A DNA stretch of 64,000 bases from Mastigamoeba balamuthi (Eukaryota > Evosea > Mastigamoebida > Mastigamoebidae), in the NCBI GenBank assembly GCA_902651635.1, contig CACRSC010001920.1, positions 62,001 to 126,000 of the forward strand. Reading direction: 5' to 3'. The translations under genes were made by a program, and so were the position numbers. Within the stretch, counting starts at the first letter, position 1. Every line of letters starts with the position of its first letter. Below, one piece after another: positions 44,950 to 54,403 of this stretch. The notes under the pieces are model-generated. The model had not been told where the DNA came from, did not search any database, and worked only from the letters and a program-made list of their open reading frames with translations.

Positions 44950-45345
44950 AAAGAGCTACTCAGGGTGACCAACGATCTGCACAAGCAGTATGTGCTCGTT
45001 GCAAAGTTGAAGAGCCAGAACGTTCAAGGAGCAGCTGGAGCTCCTCAAGTCCGAGTGTGCCATATCACCTTTATTAACACGTGGCGCCGTGTGGTATCAC
45101 CCCCGGGTCCTTTGAGGCGAGCTGGACACTGCATTGTTCTTCGCCCTGTGCCCTGAGCATGAGCCGTGGGCCTGTCGCACAGAGGTGGCTGCCCATAGAG
45201 TCGTGAGTAAAACGAGGGCTTGAAGAAGGGCTTTGGAACTTGGGTTTATAAAGTGTCACTCTTAGGTTTGTAGCTCTCCATTTGGGGCTGTGAATGCGTG
45301 TCTAGGAAATTGTGGCTGTGGCTACCTTGATCTGTCTTCTCGGAT

Positions 45346-46610
45346 TCACCAGGGGCACGAGTATCTCGAACGCAGCTGCGCGTTGATGTCTGCGTTGTGG
45401 ACGATGGTGACCTTGGTGTCCTCGCCCCCGGAGCAGTTGGCCCGTATGTTTCCGGGCACTCCGTACCTCGTATACGGGTACTGCAGATGGATGTTGCGAT
45501 CTATGAACTGGGCCAGCTCTGTCCACCCGGAACACGCTGATGAAAAGAGTGTCCGCTGGCGGATCCACGGGTCTGCGTGAATGATCTGGTTCAGGGCCGC
45601 CTGGTCGCAGTAGGGCGCGTTGTGGTACTTCTGTTCCTCGTAAATGGACCGCATGAGGCTCATGATCGCAGCCTGCGTGCCGGCCATCTGCCCGGCGTTG
45701 TAGTACAGCTCCTTGTGTCCACCAGTGTTGTAGTAGTGCGGCGTGCAGGTGCCCTGGTTGAACTGCGTCCACTGCCTCGAGCCGACAACTGAACCCTCAG
45801 AGGAGACAACCAGGTCGAGCTCCTGGCCGTAGAGCTCCCTGGACCTGCCCAGGTGCTTCTCGAGGAACAGCGACGGGTTCACCTGGAAGATCACGTCCCG
45901 TATGTCCGTCGAGATGACATACCTGGAGCAACCCCCAGAGTTGTGTCAGCACAGCAGCACAACAACCGAGAAAAAGCGGTGGAAACACAGGGGAGTGATG
46001 GCGAGAGAGGAGGCGGCATCTGTCACCTGTAGTTGTAGGTGATGCGGTCGACGCCACACCAGTGGGCCCTGGGGTCAGCGGAGCAGGGGTTGCGGCGCTC
46101 GACCCGCGACGCCGCCGCGAGGAACCTGTACATGGCGTGGAAGCGTGTCAGCACAAGGTCCTTGTGGATACTCCTGTCGAAGTACTCGCCCGCCGTGTCC
46201 TCGGGCGCCTCGACGACCCTGATCTGCGGGTGCGGGGCCATCCATTGGCGGAACTGCTCCACGCTGCCCTGGAGCCTCCCCACGAGCAGCACCACGTCGC
46301 CCGCGAACCCCGACTCCACCAGCGACCTCAGCGTCGGGCACAAGTGCTCCACGTGGTACCCCGCCGCGTACGTGATGAACAGGTCCTTGCCCGGCGAGCC
46401 CGTTCCCGCCGAGGGCAATGTGCCCGCACTGGTTACTCCGTGGGTCGACGACGCAGAAGGTGCAGCAGGGCACTCTGGTGCGGGAAGGACGGTCGTGGTT
46501 GCTGCTGACCTATTCTTCAACAGGGCCACGCTGACGACCACCTGCGCGACAACGAAGACGAGGGTCTGCACCGCCGTTGAGCGCCAGCGTGAGTCTGTTT
46601 GGGTTGGCAT
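45346..46610 (-). CDS. Type-II membrane glycosyltransferase, family B copy 1
   Basis: Two exons (46027-46610 and 45346-45922) give 386 residues. A short cytosolic start, one anchor helix (about residues 14-32, TLVFVVAQVVVSVALL), a Ser/Thr/Pro stem, then a luminal domain: FITYAAGYHVEHLCPTLRSL (nucleotide-binding strand), HAMYRFLAAASRVERR, then VISTDIRDVIFQVNP with the D-x-R-D acidic motif typical of eukaryotic GT-A enzymes, YYNAGQMAGTQAAI, and CDQAALNQIIH. The last Cys-rich part has CSGWTELAQFI and a His near the end (VTIVHNADINAQL) as a possible metal ligand. The sugar is unknown. Head-to-head with family A copy 2 across 358 bp. A 346-bp stretch spanning the intron is identical to copy 2. Confidence 0.75.
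45800..46145 (-). repeat. 346-bp identical tract shared with 48529-48874 (gene conversion or very recent copy)
   Basis: Every base, including the complete 104-nt intron (45923-46026) and exon on both sides, matches the second family B gene. Outside the tract the genes differ often. Confidence 0.9.
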
Positions 46611-46968
46611 CCGAATTTCAGTATGGGTTCTGACGAAAATGGGAGATCTTCACTGTGGCTACCCCCACAGCGATTTACACCAATATGGCTAAGCATGAAT
46701 ATGGCTTGTATGACTCCATCTGCATTGTCCTGAGCACGCCATATGCGTACCATATCAACCGACGTGCACCCACACGGTATCCTTGACTTGCTGGCCTCTC
46801 CTGCTGAAGAAGGTGATCAAACCGTCTCTGCCTGAAATAGCATCGTGACTGCTGTGCGGGGTGTGCTCGTGAGTAGGCTCCCCCCACTTTCACTCGCATC
46901 GTGGGCGATTGGATTTCAGCTGTGTTATTTTGTGGGGGGATAGTCCCCACATTTCATTATTCTGTACG
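46611..46968. promoter_or_regulatory. Divergent promoter region between glycosyltransferase B1 and A2
   Basis: 358 bp between two ATGs facing apart. Less GC-rich than the genes. No motif recognised. Confidence 0.4.
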
Positions 46969-47919
46969 ATGGACGGCAAGGGCAAACTCATAATGGCGCT
47001 TGTCTTCTGCGCCATGGTCCTCGTGGCCAACACTGCTATGTTGTTGAGGAGCAGGACTCAGTCCAGCAGATTCGCGGACAGCGTGAGCAGCCCAGAAGTT
47101 CCTGGCAGAACGCATGCAGCGACGCCCAGCACAGTGGTGCCAGTGCAGAAACACGACCTGGTGTCTGTAGTTGCAACAATCCCAGCCCGCGTGCTCGACG
47201 GCTCCCTGCGACGCCACGTGGCGGCACTGCGCAGCCAGACGCTCCCGCCAGAGGTGATCTACGTGGCACTGCCAAGGCGCTTCAAACGTTTCAAGACGCC
47301 CGCGAACTGGACGGACGACGAGATCAAGCGTCTGGCGGGCGACAAGGACATCGTGCTGCTGCGCGAGGACGACGACCCCGGGCCCGTGGCCAAGTACCTC
47401 TTCCTGGCACGGGCGCAGGCGCGTGGGGAAGTCGCGTTTGAGCGCGTGTTCGTGGGCGATGACGACCAGCGGTACTCGCGGACCACACTCGAGCGAATGG
47501 TGGCCCTCTGGCCCCGCGGCTTCCGCGGCTATATGCAGAACGACTACCACTTCGTCCGCCAGGGCACTGGCGGGTTCGCCCACGGCTTTGTGGGGCTAAT
47601 GCTGCACAGCAGCACGCTCGTGCACCTGCTCGACTGGCCCAGGCCCGGCATCGCCTTTGATGTCGACGACCAGGTGTGCAGCATCTGCCTCGCCTTTCAC
47701 AACGTCTCCATCGTCCCAGGGCTGCCAAGGCCCCAGTTCTGGGTTGATGGGAAGGAGGGCAAAGGCCTCGAAGCCATCTTCAACCACGGGCCACGAGAGA
47801 TAACCGCCAAGAAGGTCTTTGACTATTACCGCGTCGAGGCGATTCACGAAGGCCCTGACGCGGGGAAGTACCGCTTCTTTGACACGGGTCGTGTGTTACC
47901 CCAGCTCCCGCACCAATAG
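46969..47919 (+). CDS. Type-II membrane glycosyltransferase (GT-A fold), family A copy 2
   Basis: Intronless, 316 residues, starting MDGKGKLIMALVFCAMVL like copy 1. The frame is open further upstream, but this ATG is fixed by the paralogue. The stem differs in length and sequence (Ser/Thr/Pro/Gln), while the catalytic domain keeps HDLVSVVATIPAR, VGDDDQRYS, the NDYHFVRQGTGGFAHGFVG loop and DVDDQVCSICLAF almost unchanged. Located between the two family B genes, tail-to-tail with B2 (155 bp between stops). Predicted Golgi enzyme; the donor and acceptor are unknown. Confidence 0.75.
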   Translation: MDGKGKLIMALVFCAMVLVANTAMLLRSRTQSSRFADSVSSPEVPGRTHAATPSTVVPVQKHDLVSVVATIPARVLDGSLRRHVAALRSQTLPPEVIYVALPRRFKRFKTPANWTDDEIKRLAGDKDIVLLREDDDPGPVAKYLFLARAQARGEVAFERVFVGDDDQRYSRTTLERMVALWPRGFRGYMQNDYHFVRQGTGGFAHGFVGLMLHSSTLVHLLDWPRPGIAFDVDDQVCSICLAFHNVSIVPGLPRPQFWVDGKEGKGLEAIFNHGPREITAKKVFDYYRVEAIHEGPDAGKYRFFDTGRVLPQLPHQ

Positions 47920-48074
47920 GGGCAATAGGAGGAAGAAAGGTCTGTTGAGGTAACACAGAGTGCGTTTTGCAGCCATTCGTTCCTGTTGACATAGAATCAG
48001 CGCGAGCTGAGTGAAAACGGATGCATGCGTGTGTTCGTGGGTGCTGTCTCGTTTGGTCCGCTGTCTTCACGCAC

Positions 48075-49345
48075 TCACCAGGGACACGAGTATCGCGAAC
48101 GCAGCTGCGCGTTTATGTCCCCGTTGTGGACGATGGTGACCTTGGTGTCTTCGCCCCCGGAGCAGTTGGCCCGTATGTTGCCGGGCACTCCGTACCTCGT
48201 GTACGGGTACTGCAGATGGATGTTGCGATCTATGAACTGGGCCAGCTCTGTCCACCCGGAACACGCTGATGAGAAGAGTGTCCTCTGGCGGGTCCAGGGG
48301 TCCGCGTGGATTATCTGGTTCAGGGCCGCCTGGTCGCAGGAGGGCACGTCGTGGTACTTCTGCTCCTCGTAGATAGACCGCATGAGGCTCATGATCGCAG
48401 CCTGCGTGCCGGCCATCTGACCGGCGTTGTAGTACAGCTCCTTGTGCCCTCCTGTGTTGTAGTAGTGCGGCGTGCAGGTGCCCTGGTTGCCTTTTGTCCA
48501 CTGCCTCGAGTCAACAACTGATCCCTCGGAGGAGACAACCAGGTCGAGCTCCTGGCCGTAGAGCTCCCTGGACCTGCCCAGGTGCTTCTCGAGGAACAGC
48601 GACGGGTTCACCTGGAAGATCACGTCCCGTATGTCCGTCGAGATGACATACCTGGAGCAACCCCCAGAGTTGTGTCAGCACAGCAGCACAACAACCGAGA
48701 AAAAGCGGTGGAAACACAGGGGAGTGATGGCGAGAGAGGAGGCGGCATCTGTCACCTGTAGTTGTAGGTGATGCGGTCGACGCCACACCAGTGGGCCCTG
48801 GGGTCAGCGGAGCAGGGGTTGCGGCGCTCGACCCGCGACGCCGCCGCGAGGAACCTGTACATGGCGTGGAAGCGCGTCAGCACAATGTCCCTGCGGACGC
48901 TCCTGTCGAAGTAGACGTCGTCGGCCGCGTCCTCGGGCGCCTCGACGACCCTGATCTGCGGGTGCGGGGCCATCCATTGGCGGAACTGCTCCACGCTGCC
49001 CTGGAGCTTCCCCACGAGCAGCACCACGTCGCCCGCGAACCCCGACTCCACCAGCGACCTCAGCGTCGGGCACAGGTGCTCCACGTGGTACCCCGCCGCG
49101 TACGTGATGAACAGGTCCTTGCCCCCTGCCCCCGTGCTGTTGGCCTCGGCTGCCAGCGTCTGCGGCGTCTGCGGCTGCTCCGGGGCCGCTGCGGGGCACT
49201 CGGCGGCAGCAGAGGCGGGCAGGGCAGCGGGGGCGGAGGACCGGCCGCCCAGCAGCAGCACGCTCACGACGACCTGCACGGCGACGACGACGAGGGTCTG
49301 CACCAGCGTCGTGCGCCAGCGCGCGTCGTGCTGCTGGAGTGACAT
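48075..49345 (-). CDS. Type-II membrane glycosyltransferase, family B copy 2
   Basis: Two exons (48756-49345 and 48075-48651) give 388 residues. The anchor helix (TLVVVAVQVVVSVLLLGG) and the stem are diverged from copy 1 and richer in Ala/Pro, while the catalytic region FITYAAGYHVEHLCPTLRSL, STDIRDVIFQVNP and YYNAGQMAGTQAAI is conserved. The 3' part differs at scattered sites (FNQGTC against GNQGTC; HNAPYC against HDVPSC). It is divergent from the acyltransferase gene with only 150 bp between the ATGs, suggesting joint control. Confidence 0.75.
48529..48874 (-). repeat. 346-bp identical tract shared with 45800-46145
   Basis: Partner of the tract described at 45800-46145. The intron 48652-48755 is identical base for base to intron 45923-46026. 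Confidence 0.9.
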
Positions 49346-49495
49346 GCCGGAGGAGCGTGTATCGGAGTCCGTTTATTGCGAGTGCAACTTGGGGACAATC
49401 AGATTCCTAGCATGGCACGTATTCGGTAATATTAAAGTCGCCCTGAGTCAACCGGATCGAGATCCACACTGGTGGCTGCACGTCGGGACCCCATC

Positions 49496-51995
49496 ATGCA
49501 CCACAGCCACGACGCGCCAGCAGGGCAGCACGAGCCAGGCGACAGCCCCGCGGATCAGGAGGTTGCGGCGTCGGCGACGACGGAGGCGGTCATCAAAGGT
49601 CCGCAGTCGTCGTCGACGTCGTCTTCGTCGGCGGCGGCGACGGCGTCCGCCAAGCGCGTCGACATACAGGTGATGCGGGCGCTGGCGGTGACGCTGGTCG
49701 TGCTGTACCACCTGGGGGTGCCCGGGTTCCGTGGCGGGTTCATCGGTGTGGACGTGTTCTTCGTGGTCTCGGGCTACCTCGTCTTCGGATCCCTGGTCTC
49801 TGCTCCACCCCCCATCTTCCCCTCAATCTCTTCGCGCGCACTTGCGCACTCTGCACTCTCTTGGAGCACAGCTTCTCCCGCTCTTCTCGCTGTGCTCACT
49901 CGCGTGCACACGCTCTCACTCTCTGATATCTACAATCGCCCTCCTCTCACTGTTCTTGTGCACATCCCGCTCTGCTCTTTCTTCCCCTCGTCTACTCTGC
50001 ACGCACTCACTCGCATCCGTTCTCGTTCTTTGTCTGCTCCTCGAGGGCTCACTCTGTGTGGCGCCACAGCTGAGGGAGATGTCGGCGGGGTCGCTGGACG
50101 TGATGGGCTTCCTTACGAGGAGGATGAAGCGCCTGTCGCTGCCGAGCGCTGTCACGCTGACGGCCGTGTGCGCGACGCTGCTCTGCATGCCATCGCTCTG
50201 CTCCTCGGCGTCGCGGTGCTCCAAGTCGGAGCAGTTCCGCGACCTGCGGGCCGCAGCGCTGCACGTGGCCAACCTGCAGTTCCTCTCGTCGAGCCGCGCG
50301 TACTTTGCCGACGTCGGTGGCCCCTCGCTCGTGCTGCACTTCTGGTCGCTGGCCGTCGAGGAGCAGCTCTACGTCGCCGTCCCGCTGCTGCTGCTGCCGC
50401 TGCTCGCCGCGCGCCGCTGGGTCTGCACCTCTTCCGCGCGCTTGGCGGGAACGTTCACGCCGCTGGTGTTCTCGTACCTCGTGGCGACCTCTGCGGGGTC
50501 GCTGGCGCTCATCTTCTTCCAGAGCCAGCAGGTCAAGTTCTTCTTCCCCGCGTCGCGCTACTGGGAGTTCTGCCTCGGCGCCGCCGTCTCGCACTACGAC
50601 GACGCCGTTCGGGGGAAACAGCAGCAGCACTCGGGGCAGCTTGTGCCAGCACAGATCTACGCCGTGTGTGTGGCTGTTCTCTTCGTGACGGCAGCGCTTG
50701 TCACGGGCGCCAACTGGCCGTCGGCCGTCGCCGTGCTCGTCGCGGGCACGTCGGCCGTCCTGATATGGCTGAGGCTGCGCTTCCCCGCATCGCTGGCGAC
50801 GTCGGCGCTCGAGGGCCTCGGCAACATGTCGTACTCGGTGTACCTCGTTCACTGGCCTGTCATACACCTGCTCCGCCTCTGCCTGCCCTCCATCGGCACG
50901 CTCGCGCTGGCCACAGGAACGCTCTCGCTGACCGCCGGCCTTGCGTACCTCTCGTACCGCCTTATCGAGCAGCGCGTGCAGTCCGCTCGGTGGCCTCGGC
51001 ACCTGACCGTCGCCATCTTCATCGCGGCGACGGTCGTGCCGGCGCTGATGGCGCAGGTCGGGTACCAGGACGCAACGTTCGACCTCGAGCGGCAGCAGCT
51101 CAACGCAGCGCTCGAGGCAGAGAAGCTAGCGCACAAGAACGACGTGGCGGCCATCAGGCCGTGCGAGGGGCCGTCGGGGCCGTCGCGGCCGAAGCTCGTG
51201 GACCCAGCGACGATGCCGTGGAGGCTCGACGGCAACAACTTCACGGCGCAGGAGCTGCTCAAGAACGCGCAGCGCGTTAGCGTCGCGCACATCACGGGCA
51301 ACCCCAACTACAACCACCCATGGCACCTCGTGCGCCGCTCGCCCGCCGTCCTCGTCATGCTGGTCGGCGACTCGCACGCCTGCCAGTACAGCGCCGCCGT
51401 CCGCGAGATGGCCGAGGGGCTCAACGCGAGCTTCGTCGAGGCAACGCTCAGCAACCCGGGCGCCAGGCAGTACATCGACTTCACCACCAAGATCGCGATA
51501 CCGCGCTGGGTCGAGGACTTCCCGTTCCGCTTCGTCATCACCGCCGGGTACTACCTCCCCAAGGAGATCGACACCAAGCTGGTGGAGCCCACGCTGCGCT
51601 ACTGGTCGAGCAAGTCGACCTGCATGGCCCACCTCGCAGACGGGCCCAAGTTTGACGACCGCTCGTGCCTGCTGAACAACATCGCCAACGTGGACAAGTG
51701 CACGGTCACCGAGTTGGCGGCGGGGGTCGGCCTGGACGTGGCGATCTTCAACGCGACGGCGGCGCGGGACGCATCGTTTGCCAACAAGACGGAGATCATT
51801 GTCAACAAGGACTTTGTGTGCTGGGACGGCCTGTGCCCGATGCACATCGGCAACATCCCCGTGCTGGCAGACCGAGACCACTACAGCGACATGGCCGCGG
51901 CCGTGCTCCACCGCTCGTGGGTCATGCGCTTCCAGGAGACCCGCTGCCACGCCACGGCCGCACAGAAGCTTCGCGAAGCTGCCAAGGCGGCCTGA
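49496..51995 (+). CDS. OafA/YrhL-type membrane O-acyltransferase with C-terminal SGNH domain
   Basis: Two exons (49496-49795, 50070-51995) give 741 residues. After a Ser/Ala-rich cytosolic start comes an acyltransferase-3 domain of about ten membrane helices, opening VDIQVMRALAVTLVVLYHLG with the catalytic His of this family, then GGFIGVDVFFVVSGYLV, LHFWSLAVEEQLYVAVPLLL and YSVYLVHWPVIHLL. From about residue 500 a soluble SGNH domain has VMLVGDSHACQYSAA (block I Ser) and, near the end, DRDHYSDMAA (the Asp-x-x-His type of block V). Such fusions move acetyl groups from cytosolic acetyl-CoA to sugars on the far side of the membrane, as in LPS and peptidoglycan modification in bacteria. The family is mainly bacterial, and the intron and the codon use show this copy is domesticated. 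It sits within the glycan-gene cluster. Confidence 0.87.
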
Positions 51996-52465
51996 CACAT
52001 CACCGCAACCAAACTAGCAACCAAAACAGAGCTACAGTGTGCGCTTCACGTCTCGCGACAAGCCACCCCCGCAAACCAATGGACAAACGGTTGCGATGGC
52101 ATGGTAGTTGTTGCTGCTGGCACCATAAGCATTTTAATTCCCCGGCCCAGGCCCGAACACCGTAGATCACTCAGCTTCTGTATATTCCCCTCTCTGGGCC
52201 CCGATCAGCAAAGAGGGGCGAACAACTTTGGAACTTCAACGATCGAGTGCACCGCCACCGTGCGGGCAAACAAAGAGCCACCACCCTGAGTCAACGTGTT
52301 GTTGTCCCGAGGAAAACCGGCTTTTCCTCAGGCCATACAAAGCGGCAGCCGGTATTCGACCGGCACAACAAAGACGTCTTGGGGTTTCTTGCCATTCATC
52401 TCGCCCGCCGTCCTGAGCCCTTCTGTGGGAGTGGCTCAGAGCCGCCGATGGTGCGGGGGCAATCC
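51996..52465. other. Intergenic region between convergent acyltransferase and methyltransferase genes
   Basis: No gene seen. Part of the right end (about 52340-52465) recurs next to the second methyltransferase copy (about 63450-63562), so the duplication includes 3' flank. Confidence 0.5.
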
Positions 52466-53485
52466 TCAGTCGTCGAGGACGGGGCGGGCAAAGCCGAACT
52501 CTGCGCACGGGGAGCAGCCGATGTTGGCCTCGCGGTGGTACATGTAGAGACCGAGCTTCTCGACGTTGCGGATGAGCTGGGCGATGGTGCTGAGGCCCTC
52601 GGCCCTGTCGTTGCCGAGCTGGAAGCCGTGGACCTCGAGCAGGACGACGTCGAACCTGGGGAGGGGCGACATGTCGGCGATCTGCTGCATGACGGGGAAC
52701 TCCTGCGTCTCGATGTCGGCCTTGAGGATGCTGACGCGCGAGTGGCCCAGCTCGCGCATGATGGTCGCTACGCTCTTGGTGTTGGTCGCGGGGTCGTCGC
52801 GGCCGCCGACGAAGGTCTTGTGGAACTTGATGCGGGCGTCGGGCGGCTCGAAGTAGTCCTTGTCGAACGTGTGGACCTCGCACCTGCCGCCGCTGAGCTC
52901 GAGGACGGCCTGCTCAAAGTCCCAGTGCCCGTTGCTGCCCATCGAGTAGACCACGCACGGCTCGCCGCGCTCGGGCCGCGAGAAGGCGCTCATTCCGCAG
53001 ACCCACTTGCCGCCGTCGCCCAGCACGCCCAGGCGGTCCTCGCCCAGCAGGCACTCGTGCGTCGCCTCGAACGCCTCGAGCCACCACGACTTGAGGTCCA
53101 GCGGCCGCCCCAGACTCTTCTTCGCGTCGATCAGCGCCAGCGACTCTGCCCGCAACCGCTTCAGGAACGGCCGTTCCCGCAACATCGGAAGAGGGCCTTT
53201 GCCCCGCAGCCTCCCGAGGTCCAGCGACGCCACTGCCGGCTCCGGTGCCGGCGTGGGCGGCGGGGGCAGCGGCTGTGGGGTCGTCCGGGCCGTGCCGGCA
53301 CCCGAGAGCAGCAGCGATGTGATCTCAGTCGTCTTGGAACTTATCTGCGCGCAAAACGCAAGGCACTCAGTCGGGAAAAAGGGGGTGACGATGTGGGCCT
53401 GGCGCACGTGGCTCAACTGGAGCGTCAATACGAAGAAGGCCAGGAGGCCCGCGACGCCAAGGATTTTGGTAGCATCCATCCTCAT
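52466..53485 (-). CDS. METTL24/FkbM-like methyltransferase, type-II membrane protein, copy 1
   Basis: About 339 residues from Met at 53485 (or 337 from Met at 53479). The open frame extends further 5' but the start is set by the signal-anchor helix that follows (ILGVAGLLAFFVLTLQL). A Pro/Ala-rich stem comes next. The luminal domain has the METTL24-type core: GDGGKWVCGM, CVVYSMGSNGHWDFEQAV (SAM-binding glycine region), CEVHTFDKDYF, ILKADIETQEFPVM and FDVVLLEVHGF. This group is predicted to methylate extracellular or Golgi substrates, possibly sugars, but is poorly characterised. No intron. Ends ARPVLDD. Divergent from the beta-propeller gene. A near-identical copy starts at the right edge of the window. 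Confidence 0.8.
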   Translation of the reverse strand: MRMDATKILGVAGLLAFFVLTLQLSHVRQAHIVTPFFPTECLAFCAQISSKTTEITSLLLSGAGTARTTPQPLPPPPTPAPEPAVASLDLGRLRGKGPLPMLRERPFLKRLRAESLALIDAKKSLGRPLDLKSWWLEAFEATHECLLGEDRLGVLGDGGKWVCGMSAFSRPERGEPCVVYSMGSNGHWDFEQAVLELSGGRCEVHTFDKDYFEPPDARIKFHKTFVGGRDDPATNTKSVATIMRELGHSRVSILKADIETQEFPVMQQIADMSPLPRFDVVLLEVHGFQLGNDRAEGLSTIAQLIRNVEKLGLYMYHREANIGCSPCAEFGFARPVLDD

Positions 53486-54403
53486 CACTGCGAGGCGACT
53501 CTCACCTTCGAAACTGTCTAGGACTGAAGACTGTAGCAAAGCAGTACACCGGTCCAGATCAGAAATCACACTCTGCACGTCACGAAGAATATTGTGCTGT
53601 GGTGCCGTCACATCGCCACACGCACAAGGAGGAGCGAGGGTGCTCGACGAGTGCTCAGCTCCATCCCATCCTATCGGAGTTTCCAACAAATACACACATT
53701 GCCAGGAGTGCTGCCCCGAGACGGCAGAGTGTGCATGAATAACCGATTTGAGCCATTCACGCAAATTCAGTGAATTTTTCTGCGTGGGGGTTCGAACGAA
53801 TCCATAATCGAGACATAGATATTACTCACATGACGCCCACCCGTGCCATGCTGTATTGTGCCCATTGTAACAGGACGGCTTGCACACGTTGTGACGGGCG
53901 AGGCCCGCGAGGAATAAAGGCTAGGTTCGGTTTCGATGTCTTGGGGGTGTGTCTGAGGCTAAAGGAAAGAAGGGAGGAGGCCTGTGTATGAGGCTTGGAT
54001 CTAAGGAATAAAGGAGAGAAAAAGTCAGGGCTCTGCGAAGTCATTCGCCGTCCGTGGTCAATTGTCTCGCGAGAATCTCCGCGGTATGAGTTGACTCGAG
54101 ACGAGGGTCTGTAGGATTTGGTGTAGGTGACGCGGAAATCCTGAGATATCACGCTTGACGTGTCGATTTTTATGGTCTATTGGGTAGGAATGGCTATCCG
54201 TATAACCTGTCTCGACCCCTAGTGTCTCCGAGGCACTGCCCTGTGCCCTCTGGGGCGGGAATCGGCACGCAAGTGTGTCCCTGCCCAATATGGCAGCCGG
54301 AACGAGAAATCCTGTCAGGAGAGAAATCTCTGTCGTCTCTTGCGGGTCTTATCGGCGCCAGCAGATATCTGAAGTGTAGCCAGGGGCAGTCCCACCCCCC
54401 ACC
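53486..54403. other. Intergenic region between divergent genes
   Basis: 918 bp. Short frames only, no supported gene or repeat. It should carry the promoters of the methyltransferase and the beta-propeller protein. Confidence 0.4.

Larger units (their letters stand above)
37765..45345. other. AT-rich island with transposon relics and a scaffold gap
   Basis: For 7.6 kb base composition shifts from strongly GC-rich to AT-rich, beginning right after the glycosyltransferase stop. No intact gene is supported. It holds relics of a DDE transposase (about 39.5-40.2 kb), a tyrosine-recombinase-like frame (40.6-41.5 kb), two arrays of short AGTGCTA/AGCGCTA words (40.2-40.5 and 42.6-42.9 kb), a two-exon gene-like stretch (41.8-42.1 kb), a G-run with 15 N (43.0 kb) and a coiled-coil frame (44.6 kb). 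Bases 37765-39500 and 43100-44600 show nothing further that I can support. Confidence 0.6.

Noticed and set aside
49472-49495. Earlier start for the acyltransferase
   Set aside because: The extra codons begin with a non-ATG codon. The first ATG in frame is 49496.
53770-54150. Small frames upstream of the beta-propeller gene
   Set aside because: Short, no conserved features, and composition unlike neighbouring coding DNA.
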